From NIOZ-UU13 sp048635425 (lineage in GTDB: Bacteria; Planctomycetota; Phycisphaerae; Sedimentisphaerales; Anaerobacaceae), in the NCBI GenBank assembly GCA_048635425.1, contig JAIVYN010000264.1, positions 1 to 5,039 of the forward strand: a DNA stretch of 5,039 nt. Direction: 5' to 3'. Both the position numbers and the translations under genes were made by a program. The notes under the pieces are model-generated. The model was not told the DNA's origin. It made no database searches and saw only the letters and a list, made by a program, of their open reading frames with translations. This document shows positions 1-5,039 of the stretch, piece by piece. Position 1 is the first letter of the stretch. Each line of letters opens with the position of its first letter.

Positions 1-533
1 ACCGGTATCCTGGCGCCATGGGGGACCTCAAGAAACTCGCGGTAACCATATGAAGCAGGGATATTTCGCACATAGCTGGCATGGGATGGAATACGGATCA
101 GGTAGCTATTGAGGCCGTAGCTGCCGGCGATCCCATTCTTTCCCGAGGAATAGCCGCCATGATCGCCTTGGAAAATGCCCCAGGCCTGATCGATGTTGAA
201 TCCCTGATTTTGATTGCCAAACTCATCAATGATGGGTTTCGTGGCGGTCGGGCAGAACCAAATCTTGTTCTTTTTCCAGTCCTTTAAATCCTCATCGAGC
301 TGACAAGGCCACCAGTGTCCAAAATCGTTGACTCCGGAGAAAAACTTGCCATCGTTCTCGGTGCAATAGGTATTTAGGACCAGTACCCACTGCCGGAGAT
401 TGGCAGAACAGCCCAACATGCGGGCCTGTTCCCGCACCCGTCGAAGAGCCGGCATCAAAATAGCCATCAATATGGCAATAATGGCAATGACGACCAATAG
501 CTCTATTAAAGTAAAGCCGTTTCCTTTGCGCAT
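1..533 (-). CDS. Prepilin-type N-terminal cleavage/methylation protein (pseudopilin-like), 3' end outside window
   Basis: Reading on the minus strand from an ATG at 533-531 gives 177 residues with no stop before the window edge, so the gene is partial at its C-terminus. Residues 4-22 carry the class III signal: a short basic leader MRKGNG, the cut site G6/F7, then FTLIELLVVIAIIAIL with the conserved glutamate E11 (position +5 of the mature protein). A hydrophobic helix follows to about residue 29. Family knowledge: a prepilin peptidase cuts and N-methylates such proteins, which then assemble through the helix into a type II secretion or type IV pilus-like fibre. The next part (C42, NLRQW at 45-49, Y56, ND at 60-61, FCP at 93-95) resembles the large expanded set of DUF1559/GspG-like proteins in Planctomycetes and Verrucomicrobia; the C-terminal diagnostic motif lies outside the window. 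The start is supported by an AGAAGGG ribosome binding site 8 nt upstream. Individual paralogues have no firm role, so the substrate or function is unknown. Confidence 0.9.
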   Translation of the reverse strand, partial: MRKGNGFTLIELLVVIAIIAILMAILMPALRRVREQARMLGCSANLRQWVLVLNTYCTENDGKFFSGVNDFGHWWPCQLDEDLKDWKKNKIWFCPTATKPIIDEFGNQNQGFNIDQAWGIFQGDHGGYSSGKNGIAGSYGLNSYLIRIPSHASYVRNIPASYGYREFLEVPHGARIP

Positions 534-596
534 GACGTTTTGCCCTTCTCTTTCAAAAAGAGATAATGAGTTTCGTTGGTATGCTTCTCTGCCATT

Positions 597-602
597 ATTA
601 TA
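597..602 (-). promoter_or_regulatory. Extended -10 promoter for the pseudopilin gene
   Basis: On the minus strand the sequence reads TGT followed by TATAAT, a perfect -10 hexamer with the extended TGn element. It lies about 64 bp upstream of the ATG at 533, giving a leader of roughly 55-60 nt. No good -35 hexamer is found at 16-18 bp (the best is AT-rich, around TTTAAA), which fits an extended -10 promoter. The assignment rests on consensus match and position only. Confidence 0.5.
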
Positions 603-823
603 ACATACACAGAGCCATTTTAAATCGCAATCTCGGAAAATATGTGGTGTGGGTCAAGGGAAGATCGTCCATTCTATGGGCACAGAACATGTCTGAGGGC
701 TATTCTGTGAGTTCTGCCACTACAATTCAGGATGGTTTTGTAGGGCGTAAGACAGGATCAACATTAGTATATACATTGTTTGTCAGGTCTGGCGAAGAGT
801 GTTCCAGTATTGCCCAAGAGGTC

Positions 824-855
824 GTAACGGTCATTAAAAACGTTACCATTTTTTT
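824..855 (+). terminator. Weak hairpin plus T-tract, terminator-like
   Basis: GTAACG at 824-829 pairs perfectly with CGTTAC at 841-846 across an 11-nt loop, and a run of seven T follows at 849-855. The stem is short and only half GC, so termination would be weak. No plus-strand gene ends just before it. It could end a short non-coding transcript or be chance. Confidence 0.25.
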
Positions 856-932
856 GGATTTTTGTAAAGCCTTGAAGATGTAGAACTTACGAATCCGGCA
901 TTTTTTCGAATTGGCAGATAACGGGTTGCTGA

Positions 933-958
933 GTTGTACAACGGTTGTAGCCGTCAAC
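933..958. promoter_or_regulatory. Clustered GTTG/CAAC palindromes, possible operator
   Basis: The perfect 10-bp palindrome GTTGTACAAC occupies 933-942. It is followed at 941-954 by ACGG, the hexamer TTGTAG and CCGT, and the GTTG at 944-947 is mirrored by CAAC at 955-958. Four GTTG or CAAC half-sites thus sit within 26 bp, about 170 bp upstream of the hydrolase promoter. This may be a regulator binding site or a small RNA hairpin. No regulator is encoded in the window, so the role is only a guess. Confidence 0.25.
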
Positions 959-1020
959 TGACGAAAAGAGGGCCATTTAGGAGTGCTTCGTGGGCACGCA
1001 CTGGGCTCGATCGGCTGGTG

Positions 1021-1030
1021 GGACCGGTCC
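1021..1030. repeat. Perfect 10-bp palindrome GGACCGGTCC
   Basis: GGACCGGTCC at 1021-1030 is a perfect inverted repeat with no spacer, about 100 bp upstream of the hydrolase -35 box. It is short enough to be chance and is recorded as a possible protein-binding site. Confidence 0.25.
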
Positions 1031-1128
1031 AAAAGTTTAACGCAGCCTGTAGCTTTCGTAATCAACAGAACCTAATGATGAATGTGAAATCAGTCAGGTA
1101 CATCATTCTCTTAATTGTGGGATTTTCA

Positions 1129-1158
1129 TTGACGGGAGAGTAGCTAATTTGGTATAAG
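1129..1158 (+). promoter_or_regulatory. Sigma70-type promoter of the CocE-family hydrolase
   Basis: A -35 box TTGACG (1129-1134; 5 of 6 to TTGACA) is followed after 18 bp by the -10 box TATAAG (1153-1158; 5 of 6 to TATAAT). The predicted transcription start is near 1165, leaving a leader of about 98 nt before the ATG at 1263. The spacer contains GCTAAT at 1143-1148. The same arrangement, at the same spacing and with largely the same bases, lies before the LamG gene at 4672-4701, which strongly supports both as real promoters. Confidence 0.75.
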
Positions 1159-1173
1159 TAATATTGGTGAAGC

Positions 1174-1226
1174 TCGTGCCCGCTCAGTTGGGCATCTGTG
1201 GCCTTGAGGTTGTCCAGCGGGTGCGA
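1174..1226 (+). promoter_or_regulatory. Structured 5' leader with 11-bp stem
   Basis: Within the predicted leader of the hydrolase mRNA, 1174-1184 (CTCGTGCCCGCT minus its last base pairs outward from CCCGCT) pairs with 1216-1226: CCCGCT at 1179-1184 with AGCGGG at 1216-1221, then two G-U pairs, then three more Watson-Crick pairs. The loop is 31 nt. An alternative 5-bp hairpin, TGCCC at 1177-1181 with GGGCA at 1190-1194, would compete for the same bases. This could be a regulatory leader, or it could stabilise the mRNA. It matches no riboswitch class I recognise. Confidence 0.35.
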
Positions 1227-1249
1227 TTCTCGTAGTTTTCCAGAAAAAT

Positions 1250-1254
1250 GGAGG
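1250..1254 (+). promoter_or_regulatory. Ribosome binding site of the CocE-family hydrolase
   Basis: GGAGG at 1250-1254 lies 8 nt before the ATG at 1263, which is ideal spacing. It fixes that ATG as the start and places the hydrophobic signal peptide exactly at the N-terminus. Confidence 0.85.
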
Positions 1255-1262
1255 ATTGAATT

Positions 1263-3131
1263 ATGAAAGTACGTACGGCTCTCTTTTTCTTATGCTTCTT
1301 CTTCGTTTTGCAGGTGGGATTTATTCAAGCCAATGAACGGGATGAACGGGCGGACTATATCCGTGAAAATTACACGAAATATGAAAAACGAATCCCCGTG
1401 CGTGACGGGGTGAAACTCTTTACTGCTATCTATACACCAAACGATACCTCGAAAGAATATCCGATACTGTTGTTACGCACTCCCTACAGCATTAGTCCTT
1501 ACGGGCCCAACCGATACAGAAGACGGATCGGTCCCCATGAAGAATTCGAGAAAGAAGGATTTATCTTTGTTTATCAAGACGTGCGCGGCCGTTTTATGTC
1601 GGAAGGTGAGTTCGTTCATATGACTCCGCACATTGCAGATAAGAAAAGCAATTCTGATACGGATGAGAGTACGGATACCTATGATACGATTGAGTGGCTT
1701 TTGGAACACGTCCCCAACCACAACGGTAAGGTTGGCCAATGGGGAATCTCTTATCCCGGGTTTTACACATCCGCCGGGTCTATAGATTCCCACCCCGCCT
1801 TAAAGGCAGTCTCTCCTCAAGCGCCGGTTTCCGATTTTTATTGGGATGATGTTTACCATCACGGAGCCTTTCTGTTGAATCATTGGTTTGGATTTCTGAA
1901 TAATGTGCGACAAAGACGTAAAGGGCTTATTGATGAACGGTCAGATCCTATCTATGAGATTGAAACGACAGACGCGTACAAATTCTTCATGGATGTGGGA
2001 CCATTGAAAAATGTGAATAAATCATATTTCAAAAAGAAATCCAAATTCTGGAACTATGTTGCACGCCACCCCAATTACGACAAGTTCTGGCAAAAACGCA
2101 ATATCCTTCCTCATCTGAAGAATATCAAAGCGGCGGTAATGGTTGTCGGTGGTTGGTACGACCGGGAAGATTTGTTTGGACCCTTGAACACGTACCAAAT
2201 GATTGAGAAACAGAATCCCGATACATTCAATATGTTGGTCATGGGGCCCTGGTATCACGGAGGTTGGCTCGGCAGTAAAGGCAGCGAGTTGGGAGATACA
2301 GATTTTGGTTTTGCTACCTCGGAATACTATCAAAAGAATGTCGATCTGCATTTCTTCAAGCACTTTTTGAAAGACGAAGAAAGTGAATTAAACCTGCCGG
2401 AAGCCTTGATATTTGAAATCGGGGCTAACCGCTGGCGACGATTTGACCAATGGCCACCGGCATCCGCCGAGAAGACAAGTTTCTATTTCCACAAAGGCGG
2501 CAAGTTATCATTTAACAAACCCAACGAAGATTCTGATGCTTATGATTCCTATATCAGCGATCCAAACAAACCGGTTCCTCATACGAGAGATAATTCGAGG
2601 TGGATCAATAACACGTTTTATTCAGAAGACCAACGATTTGCTTCCCGGAGGCCGGATGTATTGGTGTATCAAACAGACATTCTCGAAGAGGATGTTACGT
2701 TAGCGGGAACCATCCAAGCCAATCTCTTTGTTTCCACCACCGGAACGGATTCGGATTGGGTTGTGAAGCTAATCGATGTTTATCCTGACGATTTGGAAGA
2801 AAAAGCTGCTCAACAAACCTTGATTCGCGCCGAAGTGTTTCGAGGACGGTTCCGGGAAAGTTATAAGAAGCCTAAGCCTTTTAAGCCCAATGAGGTTTCC
2901 AAAATTTCGTTTGAATTGTGGGATGTTTTGCACATGTTTAAACGGGGGCATCGGATTATGATACACGTCCAAAGCACATGGTTCCCGTTTATCGATCGCA
3001 ATCCGCAGAAATACGTGCCAAATATTTTTGAAGCGGATGAAGGCGATTTCATCAAAGTCACCAATCGCGTGTATCGATCTAAAAGGTATCCCAGCCATAT
3101 TGAAGTCGGTGTGTTGCAGCAACTATTTTGA
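1263..3131 (+). CDS. Secreted CocE/NonD (S15) family hydrolase, alpha-amino acid ester hydrolase-like
   Basis: The protein has 622 residues, close to the length of bacterial alpha-amino acid ester hydrolases. Residues 1-23 form a signal peptide (hydrophobic core 6-20, likely cut after IQA). Residues about 40-370 form the alpha/beta hydrolase core: VRDGVKL at 46-52, RTPY at 72-75 whose Y75 fits the oxyanion tyrosine, YQDVRGR at 104-110, and the nucleophile elbow GISYPG at 161-166 with S163. D300 (in GGWYD) and H332 (in GPWYHGG) complete the triad. Residues about 460-620 are the PepX_C jelly-roll, containing the STWFPFIDRNPQ stretch at 571-582. The acidic residues D195/D196, E302 and D303 sit where the ester hydrolases of Acetobacter and Xanthomonas have the carboxylate cluster that binds the substrate alpha-amino group; this comparison is from memory. 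The likely reaction is hydrolysis or acyl transfer of amino acid esters or amides, possibly including beta-lactam-like substrates, in the periplasm or outside the cell. Other members of the family (cocaine esterase, glutaryl acylase) act on different esters or amides, so the substrate remains unproven. Confidence 0.9.
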   Translation: MKVRTALFFLCFFFVLQVGFIQANERDERADYIRENYTKYEKRIPVRDGVKLFTAIYTPNDTSKEYPILLLRTPYSISPYGPNRYRRRIGPHEEFEKEGFIFVYQDVRGRFMSEGEFVHMTPHIADKKSNSDTDESTDTYDTIEWLLEHVPNHNGKVGQWGISYPGFYTSAGSIDSHPALKAVSPQAPVSDFYWDDVYHHGAFLLNHWFGFLNNVRQRRKGLIDERSDPIYEIETTDAYKFFMDVGPLKNVNKSYFKKKSKFWNYVARHPNYDKFWQKRNILPHLKNIKAAVMVVGGWYDREDLFGPLNTYQMIEKQNPDTFNMLVMGPWYHGGWLGSKGSELGDTDFGFATSEYYQKNVDLHFFKHFLKDEESELNLPEALIFEIGANRWRRFDQWPPASAEKTSFYFHKGGKLSFNKPNEDSDAYDSYISDPNKPVPHTRDNSRWINNTFYSEDQRFASRRPDVLVYQTDILEEDVTLAGTIQANLFVSTTGTDSDWVVKLIDVYPDDLEEKAAQQTLIRAEVFRGRFRESYKKPKPFKPNEVSKISFELWDVLHMFKRGHRIMIHVQSTWFPFIDRNPQKYVPNIFEADEGDFIKVTNRVYRSKRYPSHIEVGVLQQLF

Positions 3132-3146
3132 TGTGGAGGAAGGTCA

Positions 3147-3236
3147 ATGAAGCTGATTTGTCTTACTTGTTGTATGTTTTCCGGCAATGGCAAATGCGAA
3201 GCAAAACAATACTCACGAGAAAAATCTTGGCCCTAA
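3147..3236 (+). CDS. Possible small 29-residue, cysteine-rich peptide or truncated gene start
   Basis: An ATG at 3147 follows a strong ribosome binding site, GGAGG at 3135-3139, with 7-nt spacing; the frame begins 15 nt after the hydrolase stop, as an operon partner would. It runs 29 codons to a TAA at 3234-3236. The product begins MKLICLTCCMFSGNGKCEA, with a lysine, a short hydrophobic stretch and four cysteines, which looks like the start of an exported protein. It then ends KQYSREKSWP. Its stop overlaps the stop codon of the convergent gene by two bases. It may be a genuine small protein, or the surviving 5' end of a longer gene cut off by rearrangement. No homologue is recognised, and coding status is uncertain. 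Confidence 0.35.
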   Translation: MKLICLTCCMFSGNGKCEAKQYSREKSWP

Positions 3237-4405
3237 CGTGGCGAAGCCAGAAAGTGTTCGAGGAAAATGTAAATCTGCTCGTTCGATTCTGGAGTTGGAG
3301 AATGACCCTTGCGGTTAGTCATGGCAACCCTGTTCGCATACCCGAGAAGCCTGTTGACTGCAATCGTATGATTAAGAGCTTTCCAGCGCTCAGGCCGATC
3401 TTCCGAGCCGCCTGAGACTAAAAATGGTCTCGGTGCCATCAACGCATGTAGCTCGTGGAGGTCATGTCTTTCAAGAAACAGCTTCCTGTACGCACCGGTC
3501 CGAGGATTAGTTGCGCTTGGGATACCTCTTTGGCGTTGTTGATTAGGGTCATATCCCAAATACCATGGCTCCCAATAGTTTACATTTGCCCGGTTCTCGT
3601 CGAAGACAATCCCGGGGTCGGACCAGACAGTACAAGCGAATTTATCGTAGAGACAGGATGCGAACATCGCCCATTTTCCACCATACGAATGGCCAATGAT
3701 ACCAATGCGGTTAGGATCAACCTGCGGCAAGTTTGCCAGTGCAGTGTGACAATTGGCTGCCACATAGGCCAGCGCAGAAAGTGGCTGGAGGGGGGTCTGG
3801 TCTCTGCCGGACTCATACAGTGGCTTGTAGGGGGCTCGTAAACTGGAGAACTCTGGTGTTCCGATGGACAGCGTAACAAAACCACGTCTTGTAAGCTGAT
3901 AGCCGAAGTCACGCAGCTCCTTGCCCAGGCCCACCGCTGTTTCAGCGTCATAGTAGACGACAAGCATTGCAGGAAACAATCTCGTGCCATCGGGAACAAG
4001 TAGGTAGCCATCAACTGTCTGCTGCTCCGGTGCTATCTCGACACGCACTTGGTGCTGAGTGAAGTCTTCCCGCAGCTCTTTTGCCAGGTATTCGATTTTC
4101 GGTTCCTTAATCAACGGTGGCCAAGCCCCCATGAGGCCATGCCACGTTTTGAGTATTTCGTACCTGCGTTTTTGCCAGTCCGCCTGTGTCTTCACAGGAC
4201 TCCCATCATGGAATCTCAAAGGAGACCGGTACTCCCTAAAATTGTGGGCGAGTTCCGGAGGTGGAATAAAAAACGGGGCAATTTGCCTGGGAATATTATT
4301 TGTTCCTTGGCTGCTATCTGTGCCAAATTGACTATGTGAAGTAGTCTGGTTCGGCAATAGCAAAAAAACAGAGAAAGATAAAGTAAGGAAATACATTCTC
4401 ATCAT
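3233..4405 (-). CDS. Secreted alpha/beta hydrolase, acetyl-xylan-esterase/dienelactone-hydrolase-like
   Basis: The protein has 390 residues. Residues about 3-18 form a hydrophobic signal segment (MYFLTLSFSVFLLLP); the cut site is not a clean Ala-X-Ala, so it could also be a membrane anchor. The stretch DGSPVKTQADWQKRR (67-81) with WHGLMGAWPP (88-97) resembles the N-terminal segment often seen in planctomycete esterases of this type. The nucleophile elbow GHSYGG is at 238-243 with S240; the acid is probably D336 or E335 in SGGSEDRPER, and H368 in NRKGHSPTPE completes the triad. WSDPGIVFDE (261-270) lies after the next strand. Family knowledge points to ester hydrolysis, often of acetyl or uronoyl groups on plant or algal polysaccharides; the exact substrate is inferred only. 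An in-frame TAG lies three codons upstream of the ATG at 4405, so this is the most upstream ATG. M2 or M4 are possible alternative starts, because no strong ribosome binding site is visible. The gene is convergent with the CocE-type hydrolase and divergent from the LamG gene. Confidence 0.87.
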   Translation of the reverse strand: MMRMYFLTLSFSVFLLLPNQTTSHSQFGTDSSQGTNNIPRQIAPFFIPPPELAHNFREYRSPLRFHDGSPVKTQADWQKRRYEILKTWHGLMGAWPPLIKEPKIEYLAKELREDFTQHQVRVEIAPEQQTVDGYLLVPDGTRLFPAMLVVYYDAETAVGLGKELRDFGYQLTRRGFVTLSIGTPEFSSLRAPYKPLYESGRDQTPLQPLSALAYVAANCHTALANLPQVDPNRIGIIGHSYGGKWAMFASCLYDKFACTVWSDPGIVFDENRANVNYWEPWYLGYDPNQQRQRGIPSATNPRTGAYRKLFLERHDLHELHALMAPRPFLVSGGSEDRPERWKALNHTIAVNRLLGYANRVAMTNRKGHSPTPESNEQIYIFLEHFLASPR

Positions 4406-4438
4406 GCCCCACTAAGGCCTACCCTTTGAATGGCATTT

Positions 4439-4467
4439 AATATACTTCTGACTCTTACAGCTACTAA
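4439..4467 (-). promoter_or_regulatory. Weak candidate promoter for the minus-strand hydrolase
   Basis: On the minus strand TATATT (4439-4444) resembles a -10 box and lies about 34 bp upstream of the ATG at 4405. At 17 bp spacing the -35 position reads TTAGTA (4462-4467), a poor match that abuts the palindromic element at 4468. If used, the inserted element would have altered sequence immediately upstream of this promoter. The evidence is positional and weak. Confidence 0.25.
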
Positions 4468-4625
4468 GGACTTGTAAATAAATTATCTTCCATTTTTGGC
4501 TGGCTGCGGCTGCGGCTGGCGGTGTCAGCAAAACTCGGACTACCAACCAGTAGGCCTGCGTTTTGCTTCCTTGCCAGCCTTGTCCTCGCTCAGCCAAAAA
4601 CGAAACCTAATTTCTTTACCAGTCC
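4468..4625. mobile_element. MITE-like long imperfect palindrome
   Basis: The two halves are inverted copies centred near 4546/4547. GGACT at 4468-4472 pairs with AGTCC at 4621-4625, and 29 of the outer 35 positions (4468-4502 against 4591-4625) are complementary. These include the perfect 10-bp block TTTTTGGCTG at 4493-4502 with CAGCCAAAAA at 4591-4600. Further in, GGCTGGC (4514-4520) pairs with GCCAGCC (4573-4579) and AGCAAAAC (4527-4534) with GTTTTGCT (4560-4567). The central loop has its own small hairpin, CTAC and GTAG around CAACCA. TAA occurs directly on both sides (4465-4467 and 4626-4628), a possible target-site duplication. No transposase is encoded. The size, symmetry and terminal repeats fit a non-autonomous element moved by a transposase elsewhere. 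Alternatives are a structured RNA or a bidirectional terminator, but the latter is unlikely because the flanking genes point away from it. Confidence 0.65.
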
Positions 4626-4671
4626 TAAGATAATCTATTTGCTGCGATTTTACAAGCATCAGATATTTCTC

Positions 4672-4701
4672 TTGACGGAAAGGGGGCTAATCTGATATAA
4701 G
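4672..4701 (+). promoter_or_regulatory. Sigma70-type promoter of the LamG gene
   Basis: TTGACG at 4672-4677 (-35) is followed after 18 bp by TATAAG at 4696-4701 (-10). The predicted start is near 4708, which leaves a leader of about 35 nt. The spacer holds GCTAAT at 4686-4691, and the downstream TAA continues the match to the promoter at 1129. The promoter lies about 47 bp beyond the right end of the palindromic element. Confidence 0.8.
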
Positions 4702-4730
4702 TAAGATTATTAGAGTCTGTTGATTTTATA

Positions 4731-4736
4731 AGGAGG
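4731..4736 (+). promoter_or_regulatory. Ribosome binding site of the LamG gene
   Basis: AGGAGG at 4731-4736 lies 6 nt before the ATG at 4743. The near-perfect anti-16S match fixes the start just ahead of the signal peptide. Confidence 0.85.
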
Positions 4737-4742
4737 ACTATT

Positions 4743-5039
4743 ATGCGACGAACACATGTCTTTTTGGCTTCCATAATACTGCTCGCCGTAGCAGCCTGCA
4801 CACAGGCACAGGATCCGGATCTCCTGGGCTGGTGGAAGCTTGACGATGGCACAGGTACCGTTGCCGCTGATTCGAGCGGTAACGGCAACGACGGCACATT
4901 TGTGGGAGACCCCGAGTGGGTAGCAGGCAAGTTCGGAAGCGGGCTGCTGTTTGACGGCCAGGGCGGTGAGCGTGTGTCACTCGGGGGACTCGATATTCCC
5001 TCAGGGGCCATGACCATCGCCTGCTGGTTCAAGGCAAAC
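4743..5039 (+). CDS. Exported LamG-like jelly-roll domain protein, 3' end outside window
   Basis: Ninety-nine codons are visible and the frame is open at the window edge. Residues 1-22 form an export signal with a hydrophobic core (VFLASIILLAVAA). C19 in LAVAAC could be a lipobox cysteine, giving a lipoprotein; alternatively signal peptidase I would cut after TQA at 20-22. The mature part begins with a LamG/concanavalin A-like (Laminin_G_3) domain: GWWKLDD at 29-35, GTGTVAADSSGNGNDGTFVG at 36-55, then GKFGSGLLFDG (62-72) and the strand MTIACWF (90-96). This order is the standard opening of the domain, which in bacteria usually binds carbohydrate or mediates surface adhesion. Proteins with it are often large and multi-domain in Phycisphaerae-like genomes, so the remaining domains are unknown. 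The gene has its own promoter and appears more GC-rich than the neighbouring CocE-type hydrolase gene. Confidence 0.88.
   Translation, partial: MRRTHVFLASIILLAVAACTQAQDPDLLGWWKLDDGTGTVAADSSGNGNDGTFVGDPEWVAGKFGSGLLFDGQGGERVSLGGLDIPSGAMTIACWFKAN

Larger units (their letters stand above)
534..1262. other. Long intergenic region between divergent genes, no convincing gene
   Basis: This stretch of about 730 bp separates the minus-strand pseudopilin gene from the plus-strand CocE-type hydrolase. Two open frames of 105 and 112 codons exist (566-883 plus, 727-1065 minus), but they overlap each other, lack ribosome binding sites, show no recognisable motif, and the first starts inside the pseudopilin gene's upstream promoter region. 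I therefore treat the stretch as non-coding. It contains the promoters at both ends, a weak hairpin with a T tract near 824-855, clustered GTTG/CAAC palindromes near 933-958, a perfect 10-bp palindrome at 1021-1030 and a structured leader at 1174-1226. No tRNA or known riboswitch was recognised by eye. Confidence 0.6.

Noticed and set aside
566..883. 105-codon open frame on the plus strand
   Set aside because: No ribosome binding site, no recognisable motif, it overlaps the pseudopilin promoter region, and the composition looks like random translation.
727..1065. 112-codon open frame on the minus strand
   Set aside because: It overlaps the opposite 105-codon frame, has no ribosome binding site, and lacks any domain-like pattern.
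3172..3212. Possible terminator hairpin between the convergent hydrolases
   Set aside because: The pairing GTAT/TTTT with AAAA/ATAC is AT-rich, interrupted and has a 22-nt loop with no T tract, so it is not a credible terminator.
3580..4014. 144-codon minus-strand frame inside the alpha/beta hydrolase gene
   Set aside because: It is a shifted-frame shadow of the hydrolase, which has a clear catalytic triad in its own frame.
4412..4597. 61-codon minus-strand frame with an alanine run
   Set aside because: It lies almost wholly within the palindromic element; the alanine run is simply the translated GGCTGC repeat.
4741..4980. 79-codon minus-strand frame opposite the LamG gene
   Set aside because: It is antisense to a clearly coding LamG domain and has no ribosome binding site or motif.

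Overview
The window reads as a piece of a Planctomycetes-type genome, most likely a Phycisphaerae-like lineage from environmental DNA. This is inferred from protein style, not from a marker gene. The evidence is a pseudopilin-like protein with a textbook N-terminal methylation motif, a large CocE/S15-type secreted hydrolase, a GHSYGG alpha/beta hydrolase, and a LamG-type jelly-roll protein that opens with the 'GWWKLDDGTGT..ADSSGNGNDGT' signature common in those genomes. Four larger genes are present; the first and last run off the window edges.

Layout: (1) 1-533, minus strand: 5' part of a prepilin-type (type II secretion pseudopilin-like) gene, with an extended -10 promoter near 597-602. (2) 534-1262: about 730 bp with no convincing gene. 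It holds that promoter, some palindromic sites, a clear sigma70-type promoter at 1129-1158 and a structured leader of about 100 nt. (3) 1263-3131, plus strand: secreted CocE/NonD (S15) hydrolase whose catalytic and acidic residues resemble alpha-amino acid ester hydrolases. (4) 3147-3236, plus strand: a possible 29-codon reading frame with a strong ribosome binding site, 15 nt behind the hydrolase. (5) 3233-4405, minus strand: secreted alpha/beta hydrolase (acetyl-xylan-esterase/dienelactone-hydrolase-like), convergent with the preceding genes. (6) 4406-4742: divergent intergenic region holding a near-palindromic, MITE-like element of about 158 bp and a second sigma70-type promoter. (7) 4743-5039, plus strand: start of an exported LamG-domain protein.

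All four larger products carry export signals, so the window encodes cell-surface or envelope functions: ester or amide hydrolysis and probably polysaccharide or glycoprotein binding. No shared pathway can be demonstrated.

Two observations stand out. The promoters of the CocE hydrolase and the LamG gene match at 29 of 39 positions with the same 18-bp spacer, including a conserved GCTAAT block inside the spacer, which suggests a lineage-specific promoter type. The 4468-4625 palindrome looks like a non-autonomous mobile element, with GGACT/AGTCC ends and a possible TAA target duplication. No complete new multi-gene system was found.
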